Source: a virus
Direction: 5' to 3' (one strand)
IMG/VR virus record: IMGVR_UViG_3300042301_001187
Location: 1-38,963 of that record
Length of the DNA stretch: 38,963 nucleotides
Part shown: positions 25,190 to 31,985 of the stretch, piece after piece
How the letters are laid out: each line of letters begins with the position of its first letter
Numbering within the stretch: position 1 is the first letter of the stretch
Made by a program: the position numbers and the translations under genes
Notes under the pieces: model-generated
Databases searched by the model: none
Told to the model about the DNA's origin: nothing
The model's input: only the letters and a program-made list of their open reading frames with translations

Positions 25190-25978
25190 TTACTTATTTA
25201 GAGTGTTAAGACCTAGAAGCTCGTATTTACCAACAACGCTGTCGGCCCATATTTGTGACCACTTGTAACAGTTGGTGCAAGTAGCAGCAGGGTGGTCGAC
25301 ACCGCACAGCTTGTTGCCGCGGTTACCTTCAAACCTTCCCCATGTAACCCAAGCCATAGAGTCGGAAGATTGCAAGCACTCTCCAAACTTTACAAATGCA
25401 TCCTTCTTCAACCCAAAGCCATGCATCTTAAGGCCGTAGTCGTGCAAGTCATAGAAGAGTTCTGTTATACCTTTAAACTTTGTTCTACGACAAACAGAAC
25501 CAACCCCTACAGTTGGATGCTCTCGAAGGTCGACCCCGTACTCAGCAAACATCTCAACATGCCTTCGGTATTCATCCGGGTGCCATCCCTGCAGCACGGG
25601 AATAATAGGTAGCTCAGGTCCAAGTTCTTGCAGTGTGCAAAAGTTCTCGCAGGTGAGGCGTTGATGTTTCTCTACATTAAACCCAGTCTTCTCAAGCATA
25701 TGAGGTTCACACATCCAGTCCTGCTGGGAGGCAAAGTCCAAATTACCAACCTTGTCAGTAATCCGCCGCAGCTCCTCGACATACCACTCCGGTGTAGTTT
25801 TCCACTTTCCGTGCATCTTCAGCTCAGTGAACCCACCCGAATCACATGCCCAGTTACGGGTAGCAGGTTTAATCTTCTTTACCATCGATATGGTTCTAAC
25901 TGAGACAAAAAGAGGGTGTCTAGGTTCTTGCTTCCATAGCCAATATGGCCGACCAGTCCCCACATAAAAAATTGTCAT
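25190..25978 (-). CDS. dpdA: DpdA-like DNA 7-deazaguanine transglycosylase (262 aa)
   Basis: A relative of tRNA-guanine transglycosylase of the phage DpdA kind, which swaps guanine in DNA for a 7-deazaguanine such as preQ0 and so blocks restriction enzymes. Key marks are ACDSGGFTEL (Asp46, base site), PVLQGW (about 127-132), VGVGSVCRR (157-165), SSDSMAW with Asp206 as candidate nucleophile, and a zinc-like Cys225/His229/Cys234/Cys237 set. No FolE, QueD, QueE or QueC was recognised in the window, so the modified base would come from the host. There is no Shine-Dalgarno at the ATG; TACTAT lies 13 bases upstream, so the message may be nearly leaderless. Confidence 0.75.
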   Translation of the reverse strand: MTIFYVGTGRPYWLWKQEPRHPLFVSVRTISMVKKIKPATRNWACDSGGFTELKMHGKWKTTPEWYVEELRRITDKVGNLDFASQQDWMCEPHMLEKTGFNVEKHQRLTCENFCTLQELGPELPIIPVLQGWHPDEYRRHVEMFAEYGVDLREHPTVGVGSVCRRTKFKGITELFYDLHDYGLKMHGFGLKKDAFVKFGECLQSSDSMAWVTWGRFEGNRGNKLCGVDHPAATCTNCYKWSQIWADSVVGKYELLGLNTLNK

Positions 25979-26482
25979 TTGATTGTTGATAATAGTACAA
26001 CCATGGTGTACACTGCTGGCAACACAGAAAGACCTTATCGCTGTTAAGCAGAAAAGGCACGCGAGCCCAGACCCTATCGTTCAGGATTGACGCAGGTAGG
26101 ACGGGCATTATGGCCGGTAACGGGGACCGATCCTCCATGTCAAAGAACGCCGCTAGCGAGTGCCAACCGCTTTAAATATGCGATACGTAGAGGGTAAAAA
26201 ACTAACAACAGGTGTCGGCTAGAAATACTGGTCACGGCCACCTTCAACTAAAGATTGTAAAGCGTGGGGGGGACTAAGAACTCATGTCATCACGGAGATG
26301 GAAACGATTAGCTACAAACCCATCACCTACCACTAGCTGCGGCAATAACAATAAAAATTAGTTTTAAAAACCAAACAGAGTGTTAGCTCCCGGTCCCCTA
26401 CAGCTTTCACTTGTTCACAAACTCATCCAACCACTCGCCTCTAGAGCAATTGGCGGCCAACCACCGGAGACATGGGAACATA

Positions 26483-26519
26483 GATATATATGTCGAGAAT
26501 GGGTATATATCTTATACCC
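26483..26519. repeat. Nested AT-rich inverted repeats
   Basis: GATATATA (26483-26490) pairs with TATATATC (26504-26511), and GGGTATA (26501-26507) pairs with TATACCC (26513-26519). The two stems share bases and are mutually exclusive, a layout seen in switches, protein-binding sites and unwinding elements. Confidence 0.7.
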
Positions 26520-26573
26520 CACTGGAGTGCCTAGGCAGACCCCCAGTTAGAGATTCTGTAGCGTACCGACAGA

Positions 26574-26587
26574 GGTTGTTGACAACC
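26574..26587. promoter_or_regulatory. 14-bp palindrome, possible operator
   Basis: GGTTGTTGACAACC has six-base arms that are exact reverse complements around TG. It may be a dimer-binding site; no partner protein can be named from the sequence. Confidence 0.4.
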
Positions 26588-26647
26588 ACCGAGGGGAGCA
26601 CGGGGCAAGCGAACGTGGAGCGAAGCGTAACTGTGAGCGCTGATCGA

Positions 26648-26705
26648 TTAGGTATGAACGCAGTGAATACCTAATAAGATCCTCGCCGCAGGCGAGGCAA
26701 AATTT
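26648..26705 (+). ncRNA. Plus-strand double hairpin with terminator-like end
   Basis: Read on the plus strand: stem TTAGGTAT / ATACCTAA (26648-26655 with 26667-26674), a six-base link, then stem CCTCGCC / GGCGAGG with a GCA loop (26681-26697), then CAAAATTTTT. This is a good intrinsic terminator for a plus-strand transcript, in a genome where all genes are on the minus strand. No promoter for such an RNA is clear, so its existence is inferred. Confidence 0.35.
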
Positions 26706-26909
26706 TTGGCGGATAGGGGGCTAGATCGCGTTGTGACGGGCGCAAATTTTTTGCGTTGTAATTGCCCGACCGCTCGGAAAAGGCGAACACGGGAGAAAAT
26801 AGAGGGCTTACCGCCTAGTGTGGCTGGAAACTCTGACCATTTGTGAGAGGGGGCGCGTGGGTCGCGAAAATTTTTATTGGGCGCGGTTCGGTAGCGGTGT
26901 CGGGGCATG

Positions 26910-26950
26910 AAAAAGCCCGACCATTCGGAGGGTGAACGGTCGGGCTTTTT
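26910..26950. terminator. Strong bidirectional rho-independent terminator
   Basis: AAAAAGCCCGACC and GGTCGGGCTTTTT form a perfect 13-bp inverted repeat around a 15-base loop. On the minus strand a T5 run follows, ending transcription 24 bases after the stop of the last gene of the MoxR-VWA cassette. On the plus strand the T run is even longer. Confidence 0.9.
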
Positions 26951-26973
26951 CTTTTTTGGGCTATCTGGTGGGG

Positions 26974-27261
26974 CTACTTGGTGGCGTAGAACTCCCTCAG
27001 ATCTTCAAGGAAACTCAGCACCATTTCCGCTATTTTTTCGGTTTCGGTTTTGACGGCTTGCATGCTTGGAAATTCTTCGGCGTCTAGTTGCCAGATTAAG
27101 GAAACGATTTCATTTCTCGCGTCGTTTACTCGCGTGAAGAGTGGCGGAAATTCTTTCATTCCTGCTGGCTCCGCTTTCATGATGTCGGCGGAAATTTGAG
27201 CCAGTAGAGAATTCATCTCTTCTAGTTCTGGCAGGTCGTGACGTAGTGCTACGCGGTTCAT
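26974..27261 (-). CDS. Helical unknown protein, last gene of the MoxR-VWA cassette (95 aa)
   Basis: An acidic, helical protein (LPELEEMNSLLAQISADIMK; EKIAEMVLSFLEDLREFYAT), possibly a coiled coil or helical bundle, with no cysteines or membrane segments. It shares ATGA with the 168-residue gene upstream and is followed by the strong terminator, so it belongs to the same operon. No family is recognised; a binding partner of its neighbour is plausible. Confidence 0.6.
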   Translation of the reverse strand: MNRVALRHDLPELEEMNSLLAQISADIMKAEPAGMKEFPPLFTRVNDARNEIVSLIWQLDAEEFPSMQAVKTETEKIAEMVLSFLEDLREFYATK

Positions 27262-27764
27262 TCTGTTTCTCCTGCTTCTGCGATGTGTTGCGCCATGAAT
27301 ACAGCCAGCGTCATTTTTTCTAGTGCTTCAGCAAGTTTTCCGTGACCCTCTCCGTCTTGTAGTCCTGCTGTGAACCCGACTGCTTCCGCTTGCTCTGGGT
27401 GAACTGGTGAGACGTAGCAGGCGATCTCTTCGCCATTGTGAATGGTGCTCACCACCACATCTAGTGGCTCCGTGTCGGGGTCTGGTTCGTTACCTGTTGC
27501 GTCTGCTTTTGCAACCATTGCTTGGGTCTCAATTATTAGCGCGTCAATGTCGCGCAGTTCTTTTACCTTGTCAAGCATGAGACGCACCGCGAACGTCTGC
27601 AACATTTCGTAGGCGTCGCCATGGTGTGCAACTTCTTTGGTTTCTCCATTTTTTAGAACGGCAAACAAACGGTGAATTTCGCTGTGTTGTTGTCCTGTTA
27701 GTTGGCGTTCCAGTTCGCGGAATTGTGCGAACTGGCTGAGTGTTTGGGTGAGTGTTTCTTTCAT
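27258..27764 (-). CDS. Unknown soluble protein of the MoxR-VWA cassette (168 aa)
   Basis: The sequence starts with helices (SQFAQFRELERQLTGQQHSE), then a short beta motif (RLFAVLKNGETKEVAHHG), a long helix (TFAVRLMLDKVKELRDIDAL), an acidic loop (EPDPDTEPLD) and an alpha/beta end (VGFTAGLQDGEGHGKLAEAL). AGGAG precedes the ATG. It is cotranscribed with the ATPase-VWA pair. I do not recognise the family; as third member of a MoxR-VWA set it might be substrate or adaptor. Confidence 0.6.
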   Translation of the reverse strand: MKETLTQTLSQFAQFRELERQLTGQQHSEIHRLFAVLKNGETKEVAHHGDAYEMLQTFAVRLMLDKVKELRDIDALIIETQAMVAKADATGNEPDPDTEPLDVVVSTIHNGEEIACYVSPVHPEQAEAVGFTAGLQDGEGHGKLAEALEKMTLAVFMAQHIAEAGETE

Positions 27765-27775
27765 TTTGTTTTCTC

Positions 27776-27859
27776 CTATTTTCCTATTTGGTTTATTGCT
27801 GAAATTGTCAGAACTATCGCAAGCCCTGTGGCTACTTCTAACGCGTTTGGTATTCCCAT
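27776..27859 (-). CDS. 27-aa single-span membrane peptide
   Basis: A tiny frame starting 4 bases after the VWA stop, with GAGGAAG about 9 bases before its ATG. Residues about 7-22 (LEVATGLAIVLTISAI) form one hydrophobic helix flanked by polar ends (MGIPN and NQIGK). The ribosome site of the next gene begins at its stop codon. Size and position suggest a small membrane effector or anchor; a chance frame cannot be ruled out. Confidence 0.45.
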   Translation of the reverse strand: MGIPNALEVATGLAIVLTISAINQIGK

Positions 27860-27863
27860 GTTT

Positions 27864-29297
27864 TTATTCTTCCTCTTCGTTGTTGTCGTCTAAGTAATAC
27901 TCTTTGCATTGTTTTACGTATCCAGAAATTCTCTGGCGTGGTTTTTCTCCTCTCGTTGCTTTGGCAAGTATCGCGACGGCTTCGGCTGGTGTGTCCACCA
28001 TGTGTACGCCATGACGCGTGATAAGTGAAACAAGTTCGGCGGTTTCTTTCTTGCCCATGTTTCCGTTTTTGCTGTATGCGTAACCATCTGTTACCCACAC
28101 AATGGGTTCGCCTGTTCTGGAGCGTTCCGAGATCGCGTAGCGGAGTGCTGACGCGTCCACGCCATTTCCATTTCCGCCCATTGGTGCGAGTGTTGAGCGT
28201 TTGCCGTTCTTTGCGTGTATCCAGACGTTCGCGACGTGACTGCCACAGTCTGAGTAGCCAATGACAGTCGCGCCACCTGCGACGCTGAGAATTGCTTCAA
28301 CGTCTGACGCGCTAAGGCTCATGCTCCCCGATTGGTCTATTAACACGACGCCACCATGTGCGCGGATTTTGCGTGAAAAAATTCGCGTGTGTGGATCGGT
28401 TGCCATTCGCGAAACGTGGCGCGGTGCTTTACCTTTGTTGCTGGCAATTCTGCGCTTTGCCATTTTGCCTAGGTGTGCTGTGTCTAGTTCTGTATCCATT
28501 AGACGTACGTCGTCATAACTTGAACCCTTCCCCGTGTGTTCTGGGTGCTTGGTGAACTTTGACATGGCGGAGCTTCTTTTTCTTTCGCGGTCTGCTTCTG
28601 CTTTGGCGTTTGCTTTTTCTGCTCGCGTTTCTGCTGTTTCTAGTTCTGGCTCGCGTCTGCTGTGTGACTCAATGAGTCGGGCAAGTGAGATAGACGTAGA
28701 GAAACCCGCTGGCATTTCTAGTGGTCGTTTTGTTCCGTCATCTTCCAGATACTCAAACTCCAATGCCGTGAGGTTGGAAATTGAGTAGTGGTAATGGCTG
28801 AGAATTTTTTTCATTTCTCTACGGAATTCTTGTAATGGTTTGCGCCATTCTGTCGGGGCAAATTTTGTGAGCGCGGTTTTCACTTTGCTTTCATGCCCTG
28901 TTTTGTGCGCATACAACGTGATTAGTAACGCGTCGCGCCATGACTTGCTAAGCCCTGCGCGTCGTGCTTTACCCTCTTCGCTGTAATCAATGAACGCTTC
29001 TATACTCACTCCCGATTTTTCCGCGATTACGTTCATTCGCAAACATTCCGCGATCGTTAGCGCGTCGGTGCTTACCTCGAACATTCGCGCGTATTTCACT
29101 AATGGTTCTACGGGTGAAAATGCACCATGACAGTACGCATGAGCCCTGCACGCTTCGGCGGTTTCTCCAAATTCGTCGGGGGCTTTCATCACTTTTTCCA
29201 TTCGTGACGTTTCGCAAATTCCGCGAACGGGGGGCGCGTACAACGTACGCCACCCCCCTTCTTGCGCTGTTGGTAATGCGTTAGGAATTATTTTCAT
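27864..29297 (-). CDS. VWA-domain protein, partner of the MoxR ATPase (477 aa)
   Basis: The C-terminal third is a von Willebrand A domain: the metal site DQSGSMS (Asp321, Ser323, Ser325), a Gly/Asn-rich loop PMGGNGNGVD (about 372-381) and WVTDG with Asp404. The N-terminal part is helical; residues 215-250 are a charged linker. The tail is acidic (DDNNEEEE). Its ATG overlaps the ATPase stop (ATGA), the usual arrangement of MoxR-VWA pairs, which act as metal- and ATP-dependent chaperone-like machines (RavA-ViaA, CobS-CobT, GvpN are known cases). The target here is unknown. Confidence 0.8.
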   Translation of the reverse strand: MKIIPNALPTAQEGGWRTLYAPPVRGICETSRMEKVMKAPDEFGETAEACRAHAYCHGAFSPVEPLVKYARMFEVSTDALTIAECLRMNVIAEKSGVSIEAFIDYSEEGKARRAGLSKSWRDALLITLYAHKTGHESKVKTALTKFAPTEWRKPLQEFRREMKKILSHYHYSISNLTALEFEYLEDDGTKRPLEMPAGFSTSISLARLIESHSRREPELETAETRAEKANAKAEADRERKRSSAMSKFTKHPEHTGKGSSYDDVRLMDTELDTAHLGKMAKRRIASNKGKAPRHVSRMATDPHTRIFSRKIRAHGGVVLIDQSGSMSLSASDVEAILSVAGGATVIGYSDCGSHVANVWIHAKNGKRSTLAPMGGNGNGVDASALRYAISERSRTGEPIVWVTDGYAYSKNGNMGKKETAELVSLITRHGVHMVDTPAEAVAILAKATRGEKPRQRISGYVKQCKEYYLDDNNEEEE

Positions 29298-30043
29298 GAC
29301 ATCACCGCGCGATCGTCTGCGTTTGCTATTTCTGCTGTGGCGAGTTCTGAAATGTTCCAGACGTTCACCAAACTTTCTGCGAGTTCTTCGCCAAAAATTA
29401 AGCGCGTGGCTTCTGCTCTTCCGATGTGTGTCTCTAGTCGTACCAGTTCAAGAAACGCGCGCATACTTGCGCGTTCGTTACCTTCTGCTCCTGCCATTGT
29501 TCGCGCTGTTTCGCGGTAGATCTCTGGCAAGCGTTCTAGTGCCATTGGGTGTGGTTCTGTAATGCATAACGCGATAGGGAAACGATCAACTAGCGCGGTT
29601 GGTAGGTCGCCCATGTTCATTACGTTTGTTGTCATGAATACAGAAAAATTTTCATGTGGCGTGACTATTTCGCCTGTCTCTGGGTTCTGCCATGAACTGC
29701 TTTCTACTGTGTCAGTCATCGCCATTAGCACCGCGAGAACGTCGCCATTTGCTTTGTCTATTTCGTCAATGACCAAACGTCCGCCAGTTCTCCACGCTTT
29801 AATCGCGGAGCCTTCGCGCCACGAGAATTTGCCTGTGCTGTTTGGTTCCCAGTTGCCCACTATGTCGGCGTCTGTCATTTCTTCGCTACAGATCAAACGG
29901 AACGCGTTGATCGGGTTTCCTGCTGTGAGTCCTGCGTAGGTTTTGCCTGTTCCTGCGTTGCCGTAAAGAATGACGCGTTTTGTGTCTGCTTCCATCAGTT
30001 TCGCGAGGTCTTGCCATGCGTTGGGTTTTGCTTGCTTTTTCAT
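29294..30043 (-). CDS. MoxR/CobS-type AAA+ ATPase (249 aa)
   Basis: An AAA+ chaperone-like ATPase. Walker A is GNAGTGKT (28-35), Walker B LVIDEID (90-96), sensor 1 TTN (138-140) and the arginine finger region ALVDRF (Arg154). The length suits a minimal MoxR core with a small helical lid. The ATG at 30043 has GGAG 10 bases upstream; a GTG at 30085 would add 14 residues. It is coupled to the VWA gene. Actinophages and cyanophages carry related ATPases (often annotated CobS or MoxR), with no settled role. Confidence 0.85.
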   Translation of the reverse strand: MKKQAKPNAWQDLAKLMEADTKRVILYGNAGTGKTYAGLTAGNPINAFRLICSEEMTDADIVGNWEPNSTGKFSWREGSAIKAWRTGGRLVIDEIDKANGDVLAVLMAMTDTVESSSWQNPETGEIVTPHENFSVFMTTNVMNMGDLPTALVDRFPIALCITEPHPMALERLPEIYRETARTMAGAEGNERASMRAFLELVRLETHIGRAEATRLIFGEELAESLVNVWNISELATAEIANADDRAVMS

Positions 30044-30490
30044 TTTGCGATATCTCCATATCGGTTTTGGTGGCGTTGTTGCCACGTGTTCAGAATAGCG
30101 GAAATTAGCCAGGTGCGCGCGTTCATTTCAGCCTTATTTTGTAAGGGTTCCAGAATGGTGAAATTTTTTAGGTGGCCGTTCTGGGTGGCCGTTCTGGTGG
30201 CCGTTCTGGGTGGCCGTTCTGGTGGCCGTTCTGCGTCGTCAATTTGCGAGCAGTCGGAACTTTCCGCGTCGCGGTTTTGGTCGTCAATTTCCCCGACCTG
30301 TTGGGTCTCTTTGGGTCGCCTAATTGGGGTCTATTTTCGCGCGTGGTCGGCGTGGTCGGGGTCGCGGTTCCGTTGTCGCGGTCTGGGTCGCGGAGCATCT
30401 GGCGCGTCGCGTGTTTGGTTCGCTTAACCTCGCGCGTTCGCGGTTTTGCTGTCAAGTGTTCGGGCTACCTAACACGCAAAAATGCCGATC
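30044..30490. other. Non-coding stretch upstream of the ATPase
   Basis: No supported gene. A 95-codon minus-strand frame is open (30168-30455) but starts with TTG, has no ribosome site, and its C-terminus just translates the tandem repeat. The region is rich in CG words like the cassette downstream, and probably carries the promoter of the MoxR-VWA operon, which I could not pinpoint. Confidence 0.6.
30171..30233. repeat. Alternating 13/12-bp tandem repeat, five units
   Basis: The unit GGTGGCCGTTCT(G) occurs five times with lengths 13, 12, 13, 12, 13, so the higher-order period is 25 bp. No base change is seen between units. Repeats near replication origins often bind initiators or regulators, but this one may also be a slippage product. 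Confidence 0.9.
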
Positions 30491-30541
30491 TGTGGAAACC
30501 CAAAAGTTATCCACACGTTTTCCACAACCCCCTGTGGATAA
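30491..30541. other. DnaA-box cluster of a candidate replication origin
   Basis: Two perfect DnaA boxes face each other: TTATCCACA at 30507-30515 and its complement TGTGGATAA at 30533-30541. Two near matches flank them: TTTTCCACA at 30518-30526 and TGTGGAAAC at 30491-30499. Four sites in 51 bp are far beyond chance and match the arrangement of bacterial and plasmid origins. They imply use of host DnaA. Confidence 0.8.
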
Positions 30542-30579
30542 CCCGGATTTCGGGGGGCCAAGCCGGTAAAATTTGTTCT

Positions 30580-30633
30580 TTATCGGTAGCGATCGTTTCG
30601 TTATCGGTAGCGCCCAATTCGTTATCGGTAGCG
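30580..30633. repeat. Three iterons of the candidate origin
   Basis: TTATCGGTAGCG is repeated exactly at 30580, 30601 and 30622, a 21-bp spacing that puts all copies on the same face of the helix. They lie 38 bp from the DnaA boxes. Such iterons usually bind an initiator or a repressor; which protein binds here is unknown. Confidence 0.85.
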
Positions 30634-30639
30634 CCAGAC

Positions 30640-30828
30640 TTAATCTGGTTGTCTGCGGATAATGCGAAGCAAAGCATTCTGACAGAGAACTAACGAAACC
30701 ATATCCATGTCCGCAGCTAGGTCTGCGCAAATGTCCATACGCTCTAAAGCTTCTTCATCTGTGCATGTGGTAGCAGCAAGCATTGCTTCTATCAATGCAA
30801 ACTGTTTGTCTGTGTACTGTGCATTCAT
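30640..30828 (-). CDS. Small acidic protein after WhiB (62 aa)
   Basis: A short helical protein (TDKQFALIEAMLAATTCTDE; EERMDICADLAADMDMVSLV in outline) with three Cys and a basic end (LLRIIRRQPD). It overlaps the WhiB stop (ATGA) and ends next to the iterons. No family is recognised. Its place beside the origin makes a regulatory role possible. Confidence 0.6.
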   Translation of the reverse strand: MNAQYTDKQFALIEAMLAATTCTDEEALERMDICADLAADMDMVSLVLCQNALLRIIRRQPD

Positions 30829-31115
30829 CTTACTTTACCTTTCAGGTATGAGTTGCGTTCTGATGGTGTAAAGCCACCCCATACGCCATGTTTTATGTTG
30901 TTGTTTAAAGCAAAGTCTAGACAGCGCCATCGAACGTCGCAAGTCTTGCAAACCTTTTTAGCATCTTTTATTAGTGTTTGCTCTTTAGCGGGATCAGCAA
31001 AATACTTTTCGTTGCCGGTGTCTAGGCACGCAGCTTCTATCTGCCAACTAATATCAGAGTCACTAAGTTTGTGTACAAGTTCTGTCAACTGGTCTTTGTA
31101 CTTTTTTTGTGTCAT
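30825..31115 (-). CDS. WhiB-like transcription regulator (96 aa)
   Basis: WhiB proteins are iron-sulphur transcription factors found only in Actinobacteria and their phages; they bind the housekeeping sigma factor. All four cluster ligands are present (Cys30, Cys56, Cys59, Cys65 in CKTCDVRWRC), followed by the turn GVWGG (77-81) and a basic tail (SERNSYLKGKVR). AAAGGGG precedes the ATG. It probably tunes host or phage promoters; phage WhiB proteins can also block superinfection. Confidence 0.92.
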   Translation of the reverse strand: MTQKKYKDQLTELVHKLSDSDISWQIEAACLDTGNEKYFADPAKEQTLIKDAKKVCKTCDVRWRCLDFALNNNIKHGVWGGFTPSERNSYLKGKVR

Positions 31116-31258
31116 CTGCTTGCCCCTTTCTTTTTAGTTTTCTTTTGTGTTCTCCAATGCTCACGGGACTGGTGGCAAAGACATTCGCACCCTTCTGTTT
31201 GGATTCTTGTCCATGACGTTAGCGCGGCCTTAACGGTTCCGCAATGTTCACAGCCCAA
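31112..31258 (-). CDS. Small zinc-knuckle protein (48 aa, TTG start)
   Basis: Read from a TTG at 31258, this frame encodes a zinc-ribbon-like pattern: CEHC near the N-terminus and CECLC later, then a Lys-rich tail. Its stop overlaps the WhiB ATG (ATGA), which supports it, as does the tight packing of the region; an in-frame TAA lies just before the TTG. The ribosome site is weak. Confidence 0.5.
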   Translation of the reverse strand: MGCEHCGTVKAALTSWTRIQTEGCECLCHQSREHWRTQKKTKKKGASR

Positions 31259-31272
31259 TTAAAAAACAAATC

Positions 31273-31497
31273 TCACAAGGGTTTGCGCCAATTAGAAGGT
31301 GAGTGGTAATCCTCTACTGCTTCTCGCTGGTCTTCAGATTCGTACATACGGATGATATGTATGCATGGATCTTCTCCGCCAAAGAACGACTCTTCTTCTT
31401 CGCCTTCAGACATTGGCAAACCATCGTGCGTATAGCAAACGGGTGGTCCACACCACCCGTTGTCTATACCAATTTGAATCCACTCATCTGCTTCCAT
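31273..31497 (-). CDS. Conserved small actinophage protein (74 aa)
   Basis: The sequence IGIDNGWCGPPVCYTHDGLP with a following acidic run (SEGEEEE) and DPCIHIIRMY is, in my memory, recurrent in actinophages, with no known function. Three conserved-looking Cys and two His could bind a metal. It overlaps the SSB stop by one base (TGATG). Confidence 0.65.
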   Translation of the reverse strand: MEADEWIQIGIDNGWCGPPVCYTHDGLPMSEGEEEESFFGGEDPCIHIIRMYESEDQREAVEDYHSPSNWRKPL

Positions 31498-31892
31498 CAG
31501 AATGGGTCCTCGGGTGATGGGAATGCGCTAGTAAGCATTCCTACAGCGTTCTCAAACTTGCTCTTGTCTTCCGAGAAAGCTGGTGCCCAACGCAATGAAA
31601 TGCCAACCTCGTCGGCAATGATCTTGTTTGCTTTGCGCTTCTCGCCGGTCTTGGTTTCGTAGTCCTCGACATCAATGCGACCACAGATAATTACTGTTGA
31701 GCCTTTTTGAATTGACGCTGAGCAATGCTCTGCAAGCGGACCGAACACAACAACGTTGTGCCATGTGGTTTTCTTTTTCTCATCTTTGCCGGAGGTAGTA
31801 CCAACACCAAAGGTGCATAACGGCATACCGCCTTGTGTGTATCGCAGTTCGGGTTGTTGTCCTACTTTTCCTGCAATCGTTACGTTATTCAT
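31497..31892 (-). CDS. ssb: Single-stranded DNA-binding protein (131 aa)
   Basis: An OB-fold SSB: MNNVTIAGKVGQQPELRYTQ, then LCTFGVGTTS, TTWHNVVVFGPLAEHC and GSTVIICGRIDVEDYETKTG are the standard blocks, and the end PSPEDPF resembles the acidic SSB tip that recruits partner proteins. It protects single strands during replication and recombination, working with the exonuclease and annealing protein of this phage. GGGGAAG precedes the ATG. Confidence 0.92.
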   Translation of the reverse strand: MNNVTIAGKVGQQPELRYTQGGMPLCTFGVGTTSGKDEKKKTTWHNVVVFGPLAEHCSASIQKGSTVIICGRIDVEDYETKTGEKRKANKIIADEVGISLRWAPAFSEDKSKFENAVGMLTSAFPSPEDPF

Positions 31893-31985
31893 CGTCTTCC
31901 CCTTTCAGGTGGAATGGTTTTATCTTTTGGGATTTTATGCTTGGGCAATGATGCGTGGGCGGTTCGACTAAATTGACATAGGCAA

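Larger units (their letters stand above)
25979..26909. other. Gene-poor 0.93-kb control region upstream of the late operon
   Basis: I find no convincing coding frame, tRNA or tmRNA on either strand. Open frames of 70-87 codons here have unlikely composition and no ribosome sites. The stretch lies between the terminator of the MoxR-VWA cassette and dpdA, so it must hold the late promoter(s), though I see no clear TTGACA/TATAAT pair. It contains nested inverted repeats, a 14-bp palindrome and a plus-strand double hairpin followed by a T run, listed separately. Confidence 0.7.

Noticed and set aside
26411-26908. Two frames of 86-87 codons on opposite strands in the control region
   Set aside because: No ribosome sites, unlikely composition, and they run across hairpins and the terminator-like element.
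25979-26909. tRNA or tmRNA gene in the gene-free stretch
   Set aside because: No T-loop consensus with matching acceptor stem could be found on either strand.
30168-30455. 95-codon Arg/Thr/Pro-rich minus-strand frame upstream of the ATPase
   Set aside because: TTG start, no ribosome site, and its end is only the translation of the tandem repeat.
30580-30633. Short regularly spaced repeats as a possible CRISPR array
   Set aside because: Only three 12-bp units with 9-bp gaps; far too short for repeats and spacers, and next to DnaA boxes.
30452-30730. 92-codon minus-strand frame over the origin
   Set aside because: It translates the iterons (repeated LPIT) and overlaps the well-supported 62-residue gene.
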